DNA of 64,000 nt from Tetrahymena thermophila SB210 (GCF_000189635.1 NW_002476322.1:650277-714276); one strand, 5' to 3'. Positions 39,264 to 52,850 are shown, counted from the stretch's first letter. The notes: generated by a model not told the origin, from the sequence alone. Numbers and translations are program-made.

Positions 39264-40285
39264 TCATTTAATGTGCTATAATTTTAAGAAAAAATATTCG
39301 TGAGTATCTTAGTTGTATTCAGAACTATTTTTACATTTTGAACTTATATTTTTATATGTTTCGTCTTCAAACTAAAATTATTCAACATTAAGTTAACCTT
39401 AACATTTCTAAATGAATTCTTATAAAGTTCCACCTCTTGAAGGTGCAATAATTATGCAATATCCATCACTTTTAGACATATTATTTAAAAGTGTCTTAAT
39501 TAAAGCCTGATGAAAATTTCTAAAGAACAAGCAATCTGCTATTATAATACAATCAAATTTATCTTTTTCTTCTAATTCAATTCCGTTTTCATCCCAAATA
39601 TATTATCTTGAGCTAATAAACTCTGTTTTATGCAAAAAACTTTATTAGCAAAGATAGATATAATTTTTTAAATAATTTTATGAATTAACAATTGTAATTT
39701 TATTAAAATTATTAAATATTTATGCTTACTTAAAGGCTAACTAAAATCTTTAACGGGATAATTTAATTCGATATTTTTTTAGAGTAAAAAAGCACATTCT
39801 TCGTTACCATCAGAAATATCAATGTAAAAATTTGAATCATCTTATGTGTTTTATAACAAATATTTTGATAAGGCTAATCCTGCTAATCCAGAATATCCTG
39901 CGCCATATTCAGCTATTCTTTTCATATTCTTAAATTGCTCAAAATTCCTAATGCAATAATATGCTAATAATTCTTCTGCAGGCCAAAGTGAAACTCCAGT
40001 ACTGTCAACTTTAGCTTCATTATACTTTTTTATTTATTCTAAGCTTATGGCAGCTCTTTGCTTTTAAATAAAAACCTATAGATTATCTTTTCCCAAATTA
40101 TATTATATTATATCGTTTTCTAAAAGCAGTTGAGGAAAGATGTTGAGGTAAAGCTGCTCTTTTAGGTTAAACTCATCTTTCTTTAAAAGAAAATTTTTAA
40201 GCTTACCCCATAGTTTTTTTGTTTTAGGTTAGGATTGCTATATGGTTGTTTGTTCTACTTTATCTTAAATATTCATGATATTCAT
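39264..40285 (-). CDS. Calmodulin-lysine N-methyltransferase-like protein
   Basis: Two exons, 39730-40285 and 39264-39622, joined in phase across a 107-nt GTAAGC..AAACAG intron; 304 residues. Key features are the family motif STGVSLWPAEELLAYYC before the SAM site, a glycine motif AEYGAGYSGLAGLALS, the acidic post-motif ISDGNEECAFLLQKNIELN, IIIADCLFFRNFHQAL, and IIAPSRGGTLQEF. The order and spacing match seven-beta-strand methyltransferases of the CAMKMT group, including WPAEE and the ADCLF motif. It would methylate a lysine on calmodulin or a related protein, in cytosol or nucleus. A Lys/Gln-rich N-terminal extension of about 100 residues contains a basic KKLWGKLKNFLLKK segment. It starts 208 bp downstream of the giant gene, same strand. 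Confidence 0.8.
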
Positions 40286-40492
40286 AAAAATATTAAATTA
40301 AAATTATTGAAAAAAAAATAATTGAAAATTGTTATTTTTTTAAAGTGAAAATTAACATGTAAACTTTTTAAATATATTTGACTCATAAAACTGAAGCGTA
40401 AATTACATTTTTAATATCTATATTTAAACATGAAGCATCTAAGAAGGGATTATAAATTTTAACTCACAGTCATTTATATAAAAATTAATGAA

Positions 40493-43400
40493 TCAGATAA
40501 ATATTATAAGAAATACTAATAAGGTTAAGCATATTTCTAAATATGATCCTTTCTATATAGTATAAATGTTAAGAGGAACTATTTTAAAAATTATATTTAG
40601 ATCAATATTATTCGTATTTAAAAATAAAAAGTTTTACTTTTGTTTTTTAGCGTTTTGATGGAGAGTTTAACAACAGAATTATCGTTTAACAAGTAATTAA
40701 ACTATGGGAAGTCATTTATAGTAGATAAGTAAAAATCATACACAGTTCTATCAGAAAGGTTAGAAAAGGTTATATTAAATGGGGAGTTGATTTAATTAAT
40801 ATAGCTTTATATAAATAAGTTTTAGTTCACAGGTAAATTAGTCATATTTAGACCTTGTGAAATTTCATAAGAAGTGGGGTATATTACTCCTGGTGCCTCT
40901 TAACTTAGAAGGGAAGTTGTATTTGTAATAGTACTATTTTCACTATTTAGTCTAGGAATACCAACAGCTATGAGTGTACCACAATAACTAAACCCAACGT
41001 TAATTGTTACTGAATTAATTGTTTTGTTTGCCATGTATGGAGCAATCTAATCAAATTGAATTATAAAAAAAATTAAATAATTGTAAAAAAATTATAGTGA
41101 CGATACTTAGAATTAAGGGATATTCAAGGACAAGTTTGACATTATAAAGGGTGTATTTACGTCAAGACGAGGAATAAATTGCTAAATTGCTTAAATTCTG
41201 TTATTCAATTAGGCAACAATATTAATAGGAGTTGTTAAGTAATCTTCGTTTGTAGGATCAGGGAGCAATAGGAGATTCCAATACATCACATTTGCTGAAT
41301 TTGATCCATCCAAATTAATGCTGAGACACTTAGTTTACCTTTCAATTATTCTAGACAACATAAAATTGAAATTAGATGATGTCTATTTTATAAAAACTTA
41401 CCTCGAAGGACTAATTGATACAAGACTTGCCATCTTTGTGATATACTCCTATTTAACATCACTTAAGATACTGCTCTGAGTTATTTTCATTGTAAAAGCA
41501 GCTATGTTTTAAGGTTCTATTTATTTAATTAACAAATAAGTTAATAAATTTTAAAAAAATCTTTTTAAATTCATACATAATGTGCTGAAAGCAAGTTTGT
41601 AATAATTTGCATTGTTTACCAAATTCATATTCATTATATATATGTAGATTTCATAATCTATGCCAGCATTCAAGTTAGTTATTGTAAATTATGTTTGAAG
41701 GTTTGTCTTTCTGATATAATTAACTCCATAAATAGGATTACTAAATGATAAAGTGTAGTTGCTACTAGGTTGCGATGTAGATATAAATGTAGGAGTAGGA
41801 ATTCTTTTATTAGCAACAACATAAAATAAGAAGCCTTTTTAATCTGCCTATATAGAAAGAGTTACAGAAGTTCTAGTTATCATAGGCTACAATACTCCTC
41901 CTACAGTTTGTTATTGTATATTAACATTTATAAAATTAGGAGCAACATAATTTGCAGCAATTTTATTAATTGTTTAACCAACAAGAGGGTCATATGGTAT
42001 ATCAGCACTAATTTGATCATTATCTACATCATAAATGAATAATTAGTAGGATGCCATATCAACTCCTGAAAGTTAATAATAGATAGGTACACTGCTTACA
42101 GTCAAATTTTTTCTAAAAAAGACAGTATAGGCCATGGTATTTGTTTGGATATTGAAATTAACATTTGTTGTATTCACTGAAGCTTCAAAATTTTGAAAAT
42201 CTTGCTTGCCTGAGAAAAGATTGTCAAAACAAATTTGAACAGTCAACCCTGTATAAGGTGGATTTGGTACACGTAGATATAATGGATAACTTTCACCATC
42301 TTAAGGAATATAAGGAATATTTTCAATTCTTACACTTCTTAATAGAGTACCTGAGACCATATTTATTTGTGTCCTCCTATGTTATTAGATTAGATATAAA
42401 TATATAGATAATATTATAAATAATTTATTTACCTCAGGTCAGCATAAGTGGGAGGGAAGGTATCACCAGTTTTAGACCATGTTATATAAAATGTCTTTAG
42501 CAAAATTGATCTTGGTGCTGCTATCTTAAATGTTACACTAGTAGATTTGTACTGAAGAACTACAGGGAAAGGTTAGATAATTATTGATGGGTCTAAAACA
42601 TTAGGTGTAAGAGTTATAGTTGTTTCTGCAGAGTAATTCACTATATTAACATTAAATGCTATAGTGATAGTGTCAGAGAAAGAACCAACTTCTAAATTAT
42701 ATGGTTGATCATTGTTCACAGTAATAAGCTTACCTTAATAAGAAAATGAAAGGGAAGCAATAAATAAATTTGGATATGATCTTCCTAAAACTACTTAATT
42801 AATACTATCATAATTATAAGCTATGAAATTATTTGTTGGACCACTAGAATCAGGAGTCCTTATAAGACTTATTGTTGCTGAAATGTATCCATTGACAGAA
42901 GAATCCCATTGTGGATTGATCGTTTGGTAGTAGAATCTCAAATTTTCATCATTCATATAGCAATTAGAAAAAAATGAAAAGCTTTAATTTATGCTACATG
43001 TTCCTCCATATGAATCGACAATGAAATCTTAAGGAAAATCAAAATATATTTATCCTCCATTTTATGAAGAAAGCACTTTTTAGAGTGGATCAATGACAAA
43101 TGTAAAATTTCCTGTTTATCTCGCATACTGGTTTGTTGATGCAATTGAAACAAAATTAATTCCTCCAGGGGTAAGCTAAGGAGATATGTTTGGTATAGTT
43201 TAATAAGCTGCTTCAATTAAGTTATATCCATGCAAAGCTTTAGGTAGACTTACATCTAGTAAACCTATGCCAAACAATTCACTCACATAAACTTAATTAG
43301 TCGTCCTATTTGGATTTACTATACCAAAAATTTTAATTGTAATAGGCTATGTTATTGTCATACTGTAAAATCCGTAAATTACTAACTATCTTCTATATTA

Positions 43401-46400
43401 CTTTTGCATAATATATATTTTTAAAATAGTTAATGTATTTTCAAAATCTTACTTTGTACTTAAGAGCACCTTAAAGCTATTCTGAAGTAATTATGAGTTT
43501 ATATGGGCCTAGGTTGTTATCATAGTTTAAAGGAAAGTAAACTAAGATTGATTAAGTAGAAGAAATTGCTGTTACTGTACTAAATTAAATTGTAAATTCG
43601 TAATAAGCTCTTTCTCCTTCATTTTGTGGGTAGTAGTTTAAAGAACTAGAAGCTAAAGGAAGAGCCTTAGTTGATATTGTAGGACTAACTGATGTTCCAG
43701 TGCTAAATACTAGTGTACTTTTATAGTTAATTTGTAAGTTAAAGTTCGATGACAGTGATGATGGATTTCTTTTAAATAATTTAATATTGTTAATATTGAA
43801 ATATAATTCAATAGAAATTAATTTACAAAGCTAGACCATAGTATTCTAATATGACATTTAATGCAGGATTTGAGTCTGCATAGGTTGTCATCTAAATTTA
43901 GTTAGCACCTGTTACAATAGCACAGTTTGACATGTAAATTATACTGTTTCTCTCAGAGCATTGAATGAAAGATTGCTACTTTTGATACAATAAAGTATAA
44001 TCACTAGGAAATGTTATTGTAATGACTGAACCCTTAGGTATTAAAAGAGTTGTTTGGAACTGAAATATATATATTCCAGAATTTCCAATATTATTAGGAA
44101 GAGCGTTTATTGAATTAGGAAGAAAATTTATCACTTCTGGAGTAAAGGCTGCTCCAGATATAACAGCATTTACTTTTGTTTATCTTATAGCATATAATAA
44201 TCCTGCACCATTGGCATATCTTTGAGTAACAGTTATTTAATAAGCTATTTTAAAAATTTAAATATTTTTTTAACACTAAATTAGAAATTTTTTATACTGC
44301 CTGCTGCTGGATTTGCTATGGCTGTCAATGTGATAGATACTTTTTAATTAGGGTCTATGACAGTAAACTAACTAATCTAAACTAAATTAGCGCTAGGAGT
44401 TGAAACTAATATTTGCTTATTCACGCTTTGATTTTGGATATTAACTAAATTAATCACTTATAAGTATGCATCATTTAGAGCTATTTAGTATGAAGCTGGA
44501 AAACTAAACTCTAATATATTTACATTTGGCATATTGACTGTAAATTTAAAAGTATATTTTGCCCACAGAATTTAAGGAGTTGCATAATCAATTGATAGAG
44601 CAAGAGTAGAATCCGTTAAAACTTAAGTGTTAAATACTACACTGTAAACAGCTACGTATTAAGAATTTGTACTCACATAAAGATTATTTACATTAGTTGC
44701 ATATGAATAATTTGGTGAGATAATGTTTTATATTATAATATTGACATTTCCTATAAAAAAATAATTTTTAATTTCACATAATTGTATAAAAAATAAATTA
44801 TATTTAATCAATTAATAAATGTATGAATTAATACCTGATGGAAGTGCTGATTTTGTAATGATCAAAATATAATTCATTCTTGATAAATAAAAGAAATCTG
44901 TCAAATAAGTGTATGATACTCCACTTACAGAGATTTATTATTGTGTAACATCAAACACATAACCTGGTGCTAGTTAAAAGAATATACCATTGTAAGTTCC
45001 AATAGCCTATCCTGGAAATCCAGTAAGTGGAACTTAGCTTTAATAAGATTATTACATATCTGGAGGATTTGGTGTAGTTGTGATGGATGTTGCTGCAGGT
45101 AGACTACTTCCTGTAGGTACAGGTGTTATATTTGTAAGTGGTAGGCTTTAATATAATCTTACTATCTTATTTGTAGATATGTATATTTAAATTTTATATT
45201 GAGGAGTATCACTACTAGCTGCTTAAGTTACAGGTACACCAATTTTAATTTTTCTATTCTATGATGTTTAGATAGATTAAAGTTAATCATAATTTTATAC
45301 TCTTATCACAATACTTCCAGGATATAAATTTTAAAAAATTGAGCATTAAATCTAATAACCAGGAGCATTAGTAAGACCCTATGCATCTGTACCTGTTTAT
45401 GGAAGAGAAATACAATCAATAATGCTAAGATCAGGGATAGAACTTAGACCATAAGCTAATTGTTAAAAAATGATTAATAAACTTGCCTTTTTTTAATAAT
45501 TTATTTACAATTGCTAGTTCCACTGACAATAATATCTATATAAGAAAATTATGTAAAGGGATCTGCAAGAGTCTTTACACCTGATGGTAATGAGCTCTTA
45601 AAGGCAAAAACAAAAAATAGCATTGAACTTTATAGTTACTATGTGGATAAGGTATATGTAGCAGGGCTACTTAAAGGAGGAGAAATAATTGCAAAGACTT
45701 GATTTAAGGTATAAATGTATTATAAACCAGTTGTATCACTAAAGTAAATATTAGCTCTGATGTTGTAGTTATCAGGTATACTAGGATTAGCTAAATTTGA
45801 AATAGTCAATGTTTAAACTGTAGCTACGTTGAGAGTATAACCAGTAACTGCTACTTTAATTAATCCTCCTTATAAGGAACATTAATAATTAGTACCGCCA
45901 ACTTTTATTTATTATTTATATTAAATATTTTTATTTTACTGTTTTTTTTTCTATAATTTTTACATTAACATGCTGGAATTCCTGAGAAATCTTCTGGTAT
46001 TTCGATATAAAATGTAGCAGGACAAGAAGTAGCACCAGATGGTAAGTTTGTTTTTTATATACTCACTGTCAATGTTACACTTTGAGTGCTAGTTTATAGG
46101 TTGCTTAATGTTATCGGAGTAGCAGGTAAAACAACAGATAAACCTGTTGTAGGAGCTTTTTTTAGTTATTAATTTGAAAATTGAAATTATTATTCAAAAT
46201 TAAATAAATGAATGAATGATGTCAAATTTAAATAAATATTGAAGAAACAATATTTTCTAAAAAATTTAAAGCTTTCTCTATTTAAATATTAATTTTAAAT
46301 TAGTTACGAGCCTAAGTTATTGCTAATTATGTACTGGCTGTGCTATTATCTTAATCTACCAAAGTAAGCATATTTTAATCCAAGAATGTAGATATAGATA

Positions 46401-48023
46401 CAGGTTATGTTGAAAGAATATCTAATTTTTTTAAATATTAATATTTTATTTTCTGAATTTTTTAAAATATACTTTACTTGTTGTAGTGACTGGATAAGAT
46501 TTGATTTGAGCAACAAATTATACTTGAACAAACTCATTTCCAAACTAACTCCTTACATACGACTAAAAGTTAGATAGCAACATGATGTTGGCATATGGAG
46601 TACAGATAGAATTAGAGTTTAAAGATGTATCTAGTAATCCTGATGTTATTTAGCAAGATGTTATAAGTTGAAAATCGGTGACTATACGTGCAGCAATAAA
46701 AGGATTTGTAGGTTTAAATTGCAAGACAAATGTTCTAGTAAATCCTGTAAACATTTGATATCTTTATTTTTGTAAAAAATTTAATTTAAACTAATAAAAT
46801 AAGTTGCTAAAATATTTTTTTTTACAGTGGGTAGTAAAGTTGCAAGTTTATATTTGTGATAATTCCTGGTTAAATATAGAGACCTAAAACGTTTGAAGCA
46901 ACTTCAAGTGTAGAGTTTGTTGATGCTAATAAAATTTCAAATTTAAACAAATCTGTAATTGCAGAAACTTAAGGATTTTAAACTTGGAATAATGCAAGTG
47001 CTACCTAAGTACCTATATAAATTTTTATAATAATTAATTGATTAAATATCCATCTATGTATGTATACATGCATATATAAATGCAAAAATTCTAAGTTTAT
47101 TTTTAATGTTATAATTATCAGTTCTACTAATTTTATTTATTTACTATGCAAAATATTGTTTATTATAGTTTACCTTTTATAATTGGACTTCCGTTTCCTT
47201 TTATTGTGAGAACATTGGGTGATGTAGATAACACTTAGCAATAAAATCCTCCTTTAAGAATTAATCCAGCACTATTAGCAACACTGCCACACTAAGAAGG
47301 AATAACATATGTCAAAGAATAAATCGAAGGAAATGTTATACGAAAATCAACATTATAAGGAAGATCAGAACTAGGCACCATATAAAAATTGTAGATACTT
47401 ATCTAGCCTGCTTACTGACTAGAAGAGGAATTGAAATTTACGCTGGCGGAAATCAAATTTGTAGAAGGCTTGGATAACCCTACAACAGTGAAATGTTTTG
47501 ATTGATCTAATACAGTTCCTGGTACAATTGGATTAGATACAAAATCGTAAGATGCCAGGGTAGAAATTTAAAACTGCCCTGTACCACCTTCTTTACTTGG
47601 GTTGTAAACCCCTGAAACCATAATTTGAATAGGTGTATTAGCTGGCCAATTTGGAAGACCTATAATAACACTCCATAAGTTAACTTTTGAAAATGATGCG
47701 ACATTAGGATAAGGAGCATATATAACAGGTTTTGCAGGAGTCAATCCTATTTGATATTAATTCTAAGGAAATAGAATTTCAACATATCCAGTGGATGGCA
47801 AAGCAGTATCAAATGTCATAGAAAAGTAGTAATCTGCTATTGTATTAGGGTTAGTACTTGAAAGTACAATAAATTAGGATCCATAAGGTGAAACTCTTCC
47901 TCCAGTAACATAATTAATCCAAATAATGTACAAACATATAAATTTCAAAAAAATCAAATTGATGGATTTGTTATACTAATTGATAGAATCTAGCATAGAA
48001 ATAAATGTTTTACTTATTTTCAT
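40493..48023 (-). CDS. Giant modular secreted/surface protein with hydrophobic C-tail
   Basis: Starts MKISKTFISMLDS at 48023, with a hydrophobic stretch (LIFLKFICLYIIWINYVTG) as signal. It is followed by many beta-rich modules of about 130-160 residues, full of Ser/Thr/Pro/Asn and strand-like V/I/T/S alternation. Most modules sit on their own exon; AT-rich introns are visible near 42390, 43400, 43800, 44260, 44790, 45490, 45930, 46240, 46450, 46790 and 47100. Two sample modules are ITVNNDQPYNLEVGSFSDTI and VPVTQAASSDTPQYKIQIYI. The last large exon contains SYCGTLIAVGIPRL and EAPGVIYPTSYEISQG. A final exon (acceptor near 40588) adds YLEICLTLLVFLIIFI and stops at TGA 40495-40493, a membrane or GPI-type tail. 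It is expected at the cell surface as an adhesion or coat protein; the fold (Ig-like or Calx-beta-like) is inferred only from pattern. Confidence 0.68.
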
Positions 48024-48787
48024 TATATTTATTGTATGATTTATTATAAATTGGAATTAGTCTTTTTGAATTTGTAACTCAATCGAGGTGTTGAAAGACT
48101 AACTTAAAAATACTTTTTCTACCTATTTTCAAATTAGATATGATTTTAGTTTATTCCAAATATGCTCTTTTATTAGAGGTTAATAATTAGATTATATTGA
48201 TTTGAAAACTGCAAGTAAATATATAAACAAAGTCTATGTCTCATGGTTGGATATATATTTTTTTTACAAAAAAATTATAATATTAAGATTTGTTAACTCA
48301 TTTTTTACCTGAATTTTAGATTTATCTTTCTTAAACTTTATATGATTTAAACAATAGAATAACTATCTTATTACATTAGAAAGATTTTAATAAATAGAAT
48401 GCAAAAATTTTAATTTTCTTTTAACATTAAATATTAAAATCATGTTGAATAAAAATGTATCTTATTTTTTAAACAATAATTATTACATATTATATTTTAT
48501 TATAAATATTTAACAGTAAAAAAAACTTAGTAGGAAGTTTATGTTTGAAAACCACAAAATTTTATTATTAAATTTTTAAATTCCTATTAATTTCAAATAT
48601 TCAAGGTAAACTAACTCTTAAAATTTGAAAAAAAACCAAATTATATTCTGAATTCCAGAGTGTTAAATTTAAAAAAATGAGTTTAAATTAAAAGAAAATT
48701 TAATATATAAGAATTGATTTGTTTTCAATTAAATAATTAATAATTTTTAAACATAGGAAATATTTTTTGAAAACATTTATCATATTT
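48024..48787. other. Upstream region of the giant gene, nothing seen
   Basis: About 760 bp of AT-rich sequence with homopolymer runs. It probably contains the giant gene's promoter and the 3' region of the next minus-strand gene. No protein-like frame stands out. Confidence 0.5.
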
Positions 48788-50015
48788 TCAAATACTTAAA
48801 TTATGCTTGTTCTAAAATTTAATAGCTTAGTTCGATATTTATTGCATAAGTAAAACTATTTTAGAAAAAATATCTTTTAAAAAAATAAATATTGAATAAA
48901 TTGAATTTTATGGTTTGATTTCAAAAGGTGATTGCTATAGTTTGTTAAAACTACAATACACAGATTATTTATTTGCAATGATTATTTCTTAGTAGTTCAA
49001 ATAAAATTTACTATTTTATATAACCATGCTTTAATTCAAACTGTTTGTTTTAATATCATAGATTGCTTCAATTTTTAGCAACATCACTTCCCTTAAACAT
49101 ACTAACGAAACCATCTAACTTATGTTCGTTATGTTCTCTGTGAAGGATCTATTTGTTAAGTTTCTTTTCAACTCCATTAATATTGCTATCTATTAACTTA
49201 ATTTATTAGTATTTTAGTAAATATTTAACATAATTAAAGGATCTATTTCATTATAAATCCCTTTTTTTTATTAATTTACATCATATTTAGGAGGTTGACT
49301 CATGTGACCAAACTATTTGTTTAAAAGTTTTATCAGAAAATGCGATACAAAAAAATATATTATAAAATAAATTATTCCTTAAGCAAAAATAGCTAAATAA
49401 ATAATTACTGTTTCATGGAAGTAAGAAGGTTCAAGATAGATACAGAAGGCAATACCAACAACACCAAAAGTAAAAATAGCTCTACCAAGTCTCAAATCAA
49501 CATTAGAAATCCAACCTAAGTGAGAATAAGTTTCACCTTCTAAATTATTAAAATAAATCAGATTTAATTTATAATAAATCAAAAATATATATATTAAAAT
49601 AAATTGATTTTTAAATAGACTGCATTTATTAATTTTAGAATTATTTTTTCAAATCTATTTAGGTCAATTTTACAAAAACGCAATCAAATTTAGAACACAA
49701 GCTCATCCCTTATTAAAAAACAATAATGCATATTATGTTAAAAGAAATATATTTAATTCTAAGTTTCTGTTTTGTTCTTAAACATTTTTGTTAATGAATA
49801 TTATCTTATTTTTCCCATTTTTAATATGCGAATAATCATCACATTTAATCAATATTGCTTTATTCATTTATCGATGCTTATAATAGATAATTTAATTTAA
49901 AAAATCATCATCATTTTAATTCCATACGTGCAGCAGTAAGATTTTGGTATTTTGCATCATTGAAAGCTTTCTTGAATTATCTAGAAAAAATAGAGGTTCC
50001 CTTTCTTAAACTCAT
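48788..50015 (-). CDS. Small membrane protein, unrecognised; 3' end uncertain
   Basis: First exon at 50015 reads MSLRKGTSIFSRQFKKAFND...NLTAA (a basic, amphipathic start like a mitochondrial presequence). It can be joined across a long intron (donor GTATGG near 49930, acceptor TTTAG near 49545) to QGETYSHLGWISNVDLRLGRA. Two hydrophobic spans follow (IFTFGVVGIAFCIYL; VIIYLAIFAQGIIYFIIYFFV), then LNKQFGHMSQPPKYDVNQ. Beyond this the frame stays open to TGA at 48788, but the last 500 bp look less protein-like and may include an intron or UTR. Size and layout resemble small subunits of mitochondrial inner-membrane complexes; this is inference only. Confidence 0.4.
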
Positions 50016-50509
50016 TTTTATTTTATCTTTTCCTATTAATTATGTTTTGAATACTTTATATTTGATTAATTTCAAAGCTTTTTATTCTTCTTTTTCTAAA
50101 TTGTTTTGATAATTAGCTATATCTTTTATTTCCTTACCAATATACAGGAAATAAAAGCTTAAAGAAAGTATATAAAATCTTCATTATTATATGAAAGTAT
50201 TAATTTTAGTTAATATTTATATTATTTTATAATTTTATTTATTCTATTTTATTTATTATTTTTTGAAAATACATAAGTTCTCATGAAAACTCAATAAATT
50301 GACTGAAAAAAAATTTTTTTTACTAAAATATTATTTTTAATTCTATTTTCAATCTATTAATATATTAACTTATTTTAATGATTTGATATTTTTCTGTGAT
50401 ACTTACTGATAGTTAGTTATATAAAGTAATTGAAATTAATTATATTAAATCTTTCATAGATTTTAGTATTTATTTTAATACTGTACTGATTGTTACAAAA
50501 ATATTCTTG
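50016..50509. other. Divergent intergenic region
   Basis: About 490 bp between divergent genes (minus 50015, plus 50510), so both promoters lie here. Long A/T runs; no motif assigned. Confidence 0.55.
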
Positions 50510-52850
50510 ATGGATAGATCAAATTACAATATTAATAGGATTTAACAAAATAAGAGCTAAACAAATGGCCTTTAAGATAATTCTATAAGGAAGAGCTAAG
50601 AGTCTTTGATTTCTAGATATAATTTTAGAGAAGCTGTAAACTAAGGATTAGAGATTTCGCAATAGTATTTAAGCTAGCCTTTAAAATATGATTCTGGATT
50701 TTTAGGAAAATTTATGAACGAAATTGAATAACAAATAAAATAAGGTCCAGAATATAAAACTTTGGAACTATCTTTTAAAAGAGCTGTTTCACGTTTTGCT
50801 AAAGAAGCAGAGTATCTACCCATTTTTATTTGTATATTTTTTGAATTGAATTTATTCAAGGCTGAATGATAAATAAAACAATTTAATAATTTAAATAAAT
50901 AGAGGAAATCTTTTGAAAGACCTTACTCCAGAATAGATTTAATCTGTTTACAGAGATGTAAAAATGCTACTTTTTTTTACTTATTTTGAATAAATTTATA
51001 ATATATATGTATTTTTGTCTGAGCTAATGAATAATAACAATAATTAGATTGGAAGAATATTTGACAAAGAAGAAGAAGGAGAAGATCTTAAAGCGAAGAT
51101 AAGATAAGTTATGAATCTTCGTCTTGAAGATATGAGGAGATAAATTGTAATTATGAAGCATCAGTAACAATAAAACAATTTTTTTTAATAAAAAAGAAAG
51201 ATAATAAGTGGAGCATAATTTTAAGTATGCTATAAAACCTGATTATCAGAAATAAAGGCAATAGAGATTGTTTTGATTTATTAGCATATAGACTTCTACC
51301 TAACGATTTGAGATAAATTATATGGAAATTCTGTTTGGTAATTTAGATTTATAAGATTATTTAAAATAAATATTGCAAATGAAAAATAATTTTTATGAAA
51401 AATAAAGGAAAATCAAAAGGAATCAAATGAATATTCCTAAAAACTGAATGAAAATAGACTGCTAACAATATCTAGATTTGATGTTGCAATCATTAAAGAT
51501 ACTGAAGATTTTGTTGGCTAAATGAGTACTCCACAAGAATTTGATGGAGGAATGATTTATTGCATGAAAACTATACTTTCTTATTATGAAATTAAGAAGG
51601 ACAGAATCTTATCTGATTACCTTTACCTATTATGTATTCCTTTAATGGTAAATGATATAAATTAATTATGATAAATTTTAAATAAATTATGCTTTATAAT
51701 TAAAATTTTTTTGTTAAAGATTGTTTATCGTGATGCTTAACATATGCATAAGATTCCTGTTGATTTGATAGGTTACTATTTCTCTATCCAAAGTATTGTA
51801 GCGTTTTTTGACCCTCTTGTAGACTTACTTGTTAAACATGATGAGAAGTACGATGCAGAAATGACTGATGCAATAATGAACACTTTAGCTATAGTGGATG
51901 AAGACCTTGCTAATAAAATCAACAGTGTACTCAATTTAGAGCTGCCTTAATCTAGAAATTTTTTAGTGCTTATAGTTAAAAGATTTGTCCACTCTTTAGG
52001 TTTTGCTTTTCTACCCTTACAAGTGACACTTTACATTTGGGATTAAATTTTTATGAAAATTCACAAAAATAGAATGGAAATATTTGTAGATATGGCAATT
52101 ATGTTAAAATGTTTGAAAGATTAAATTATAGACTAAGACACTTGGGATCATATTGTTGATGTTATTTACTAAGAAAGCAAAAATATATCTTTTGAAGAAT
52201 ATTTTACTGAGCACAGGTAAGTATATAAACTCTATTTTAATAAAACGTAAATTTTATTTTATTATAAAAGACTAATTATGAAAAATTCAAGATTTTATTA
52301 ATCTCCTTACAACGTAGACCCTGCCATAGTAAATAGAGGGAAATAAATTTTTGATAATCCTCTCCAGTAACTTATAGATCAACAGTAAAAGAGAGATAGA
52401 TTAGCCTACAAATAGAAATGGCTAGATGTATACATTTTTAAATTTTTAATTATTAATAGATTTAGTTATTTCATGACTTAAATTTTGGAACTTTAACTTA
52501 ATGTAAAAATTATCAAGGAATAAGAAAAGAATCAACTCAATAAGATGAAAAAGTAGAAAAATTTCCTTGATTCTGAATCTGAAGATGAAGAACCAGATGA
52601 AAATGATGCTGATGCAAGACGAATATAACTTTAAAAAATGAAAGCAGAAGATATAATGAAGTAAATGAAAACTAAGTAGCAAGCACCAGAAGCAATGGGA
52701 ATGGTTCCAATGATAAACTAAAATGACAGTGAGGAATACGAAGATTAGTAGCAGCATCCTTTCAAGCAATAAAGTAATGCTATTCAGAATAATTAAGAAA
52801 ACGATGAAGATGATGATGAAAATTTTGATGTTTTAAGTGGGATGAATTGA
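50510..52850 (+). CDS. TBC-domain (Rab GTPase-activating) protein
   Basis: Seven exons with consistent phases: 50510-50811, 50903-50957, 51048-51146, 51209-51337, 51408-51647, 51720-52216 and 52271-52850, giving 633 residues. The N-terminus is Gln/Ser-rich. The TBC region spans about residues 185-480: LAYRLLPNDLRQIIWKFCL (the R..W of TBC motif 1), ISRFDVAIIKDTEDF, GGMIYCMKTILSYYE...DYLYLLCIPLM (the QGM-like helix), and FVHSLGFAFLPLQVTLYIWDQIFM (matching the late TBC 'LP...WD.F' motif). The usual arginine and glutamine fingers (IxxDxxR, YxQ) are not clearly conserved, so catalytic activity is doubtful. The C-tail is highly charged with acidic runs (DSESEDEEPDENDAD; ENDEDDDENFD). It would act on Rab proteins in membrane traffic. 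Confidence 0.75.

Noticed and set aside
40287-40640. Long open frame on the minus strand continuing the giant gene to the start of the methyltransferase gene
   Set aside because: Low-complexity AT-rich translation without protein character; removing a GT..AG intron gives a much better ending at 40493.
49026-49298. Plus-strand 90-codon ORF with a signal-peptide-like start
   Set aside because: It overlaps the 3' part of a minus-strand gene whose 5' part is better supported; without strand information it cannot be called.
52446-52769. Minus-strand 107-codon hydrophobic ORF
   Set aside because: Antisense reading of the acidic/Lys-rich C-tail of the TBC protein; Phe/Leu/Ile runs come from GAA/GAT/AAG-rich coding sequence.
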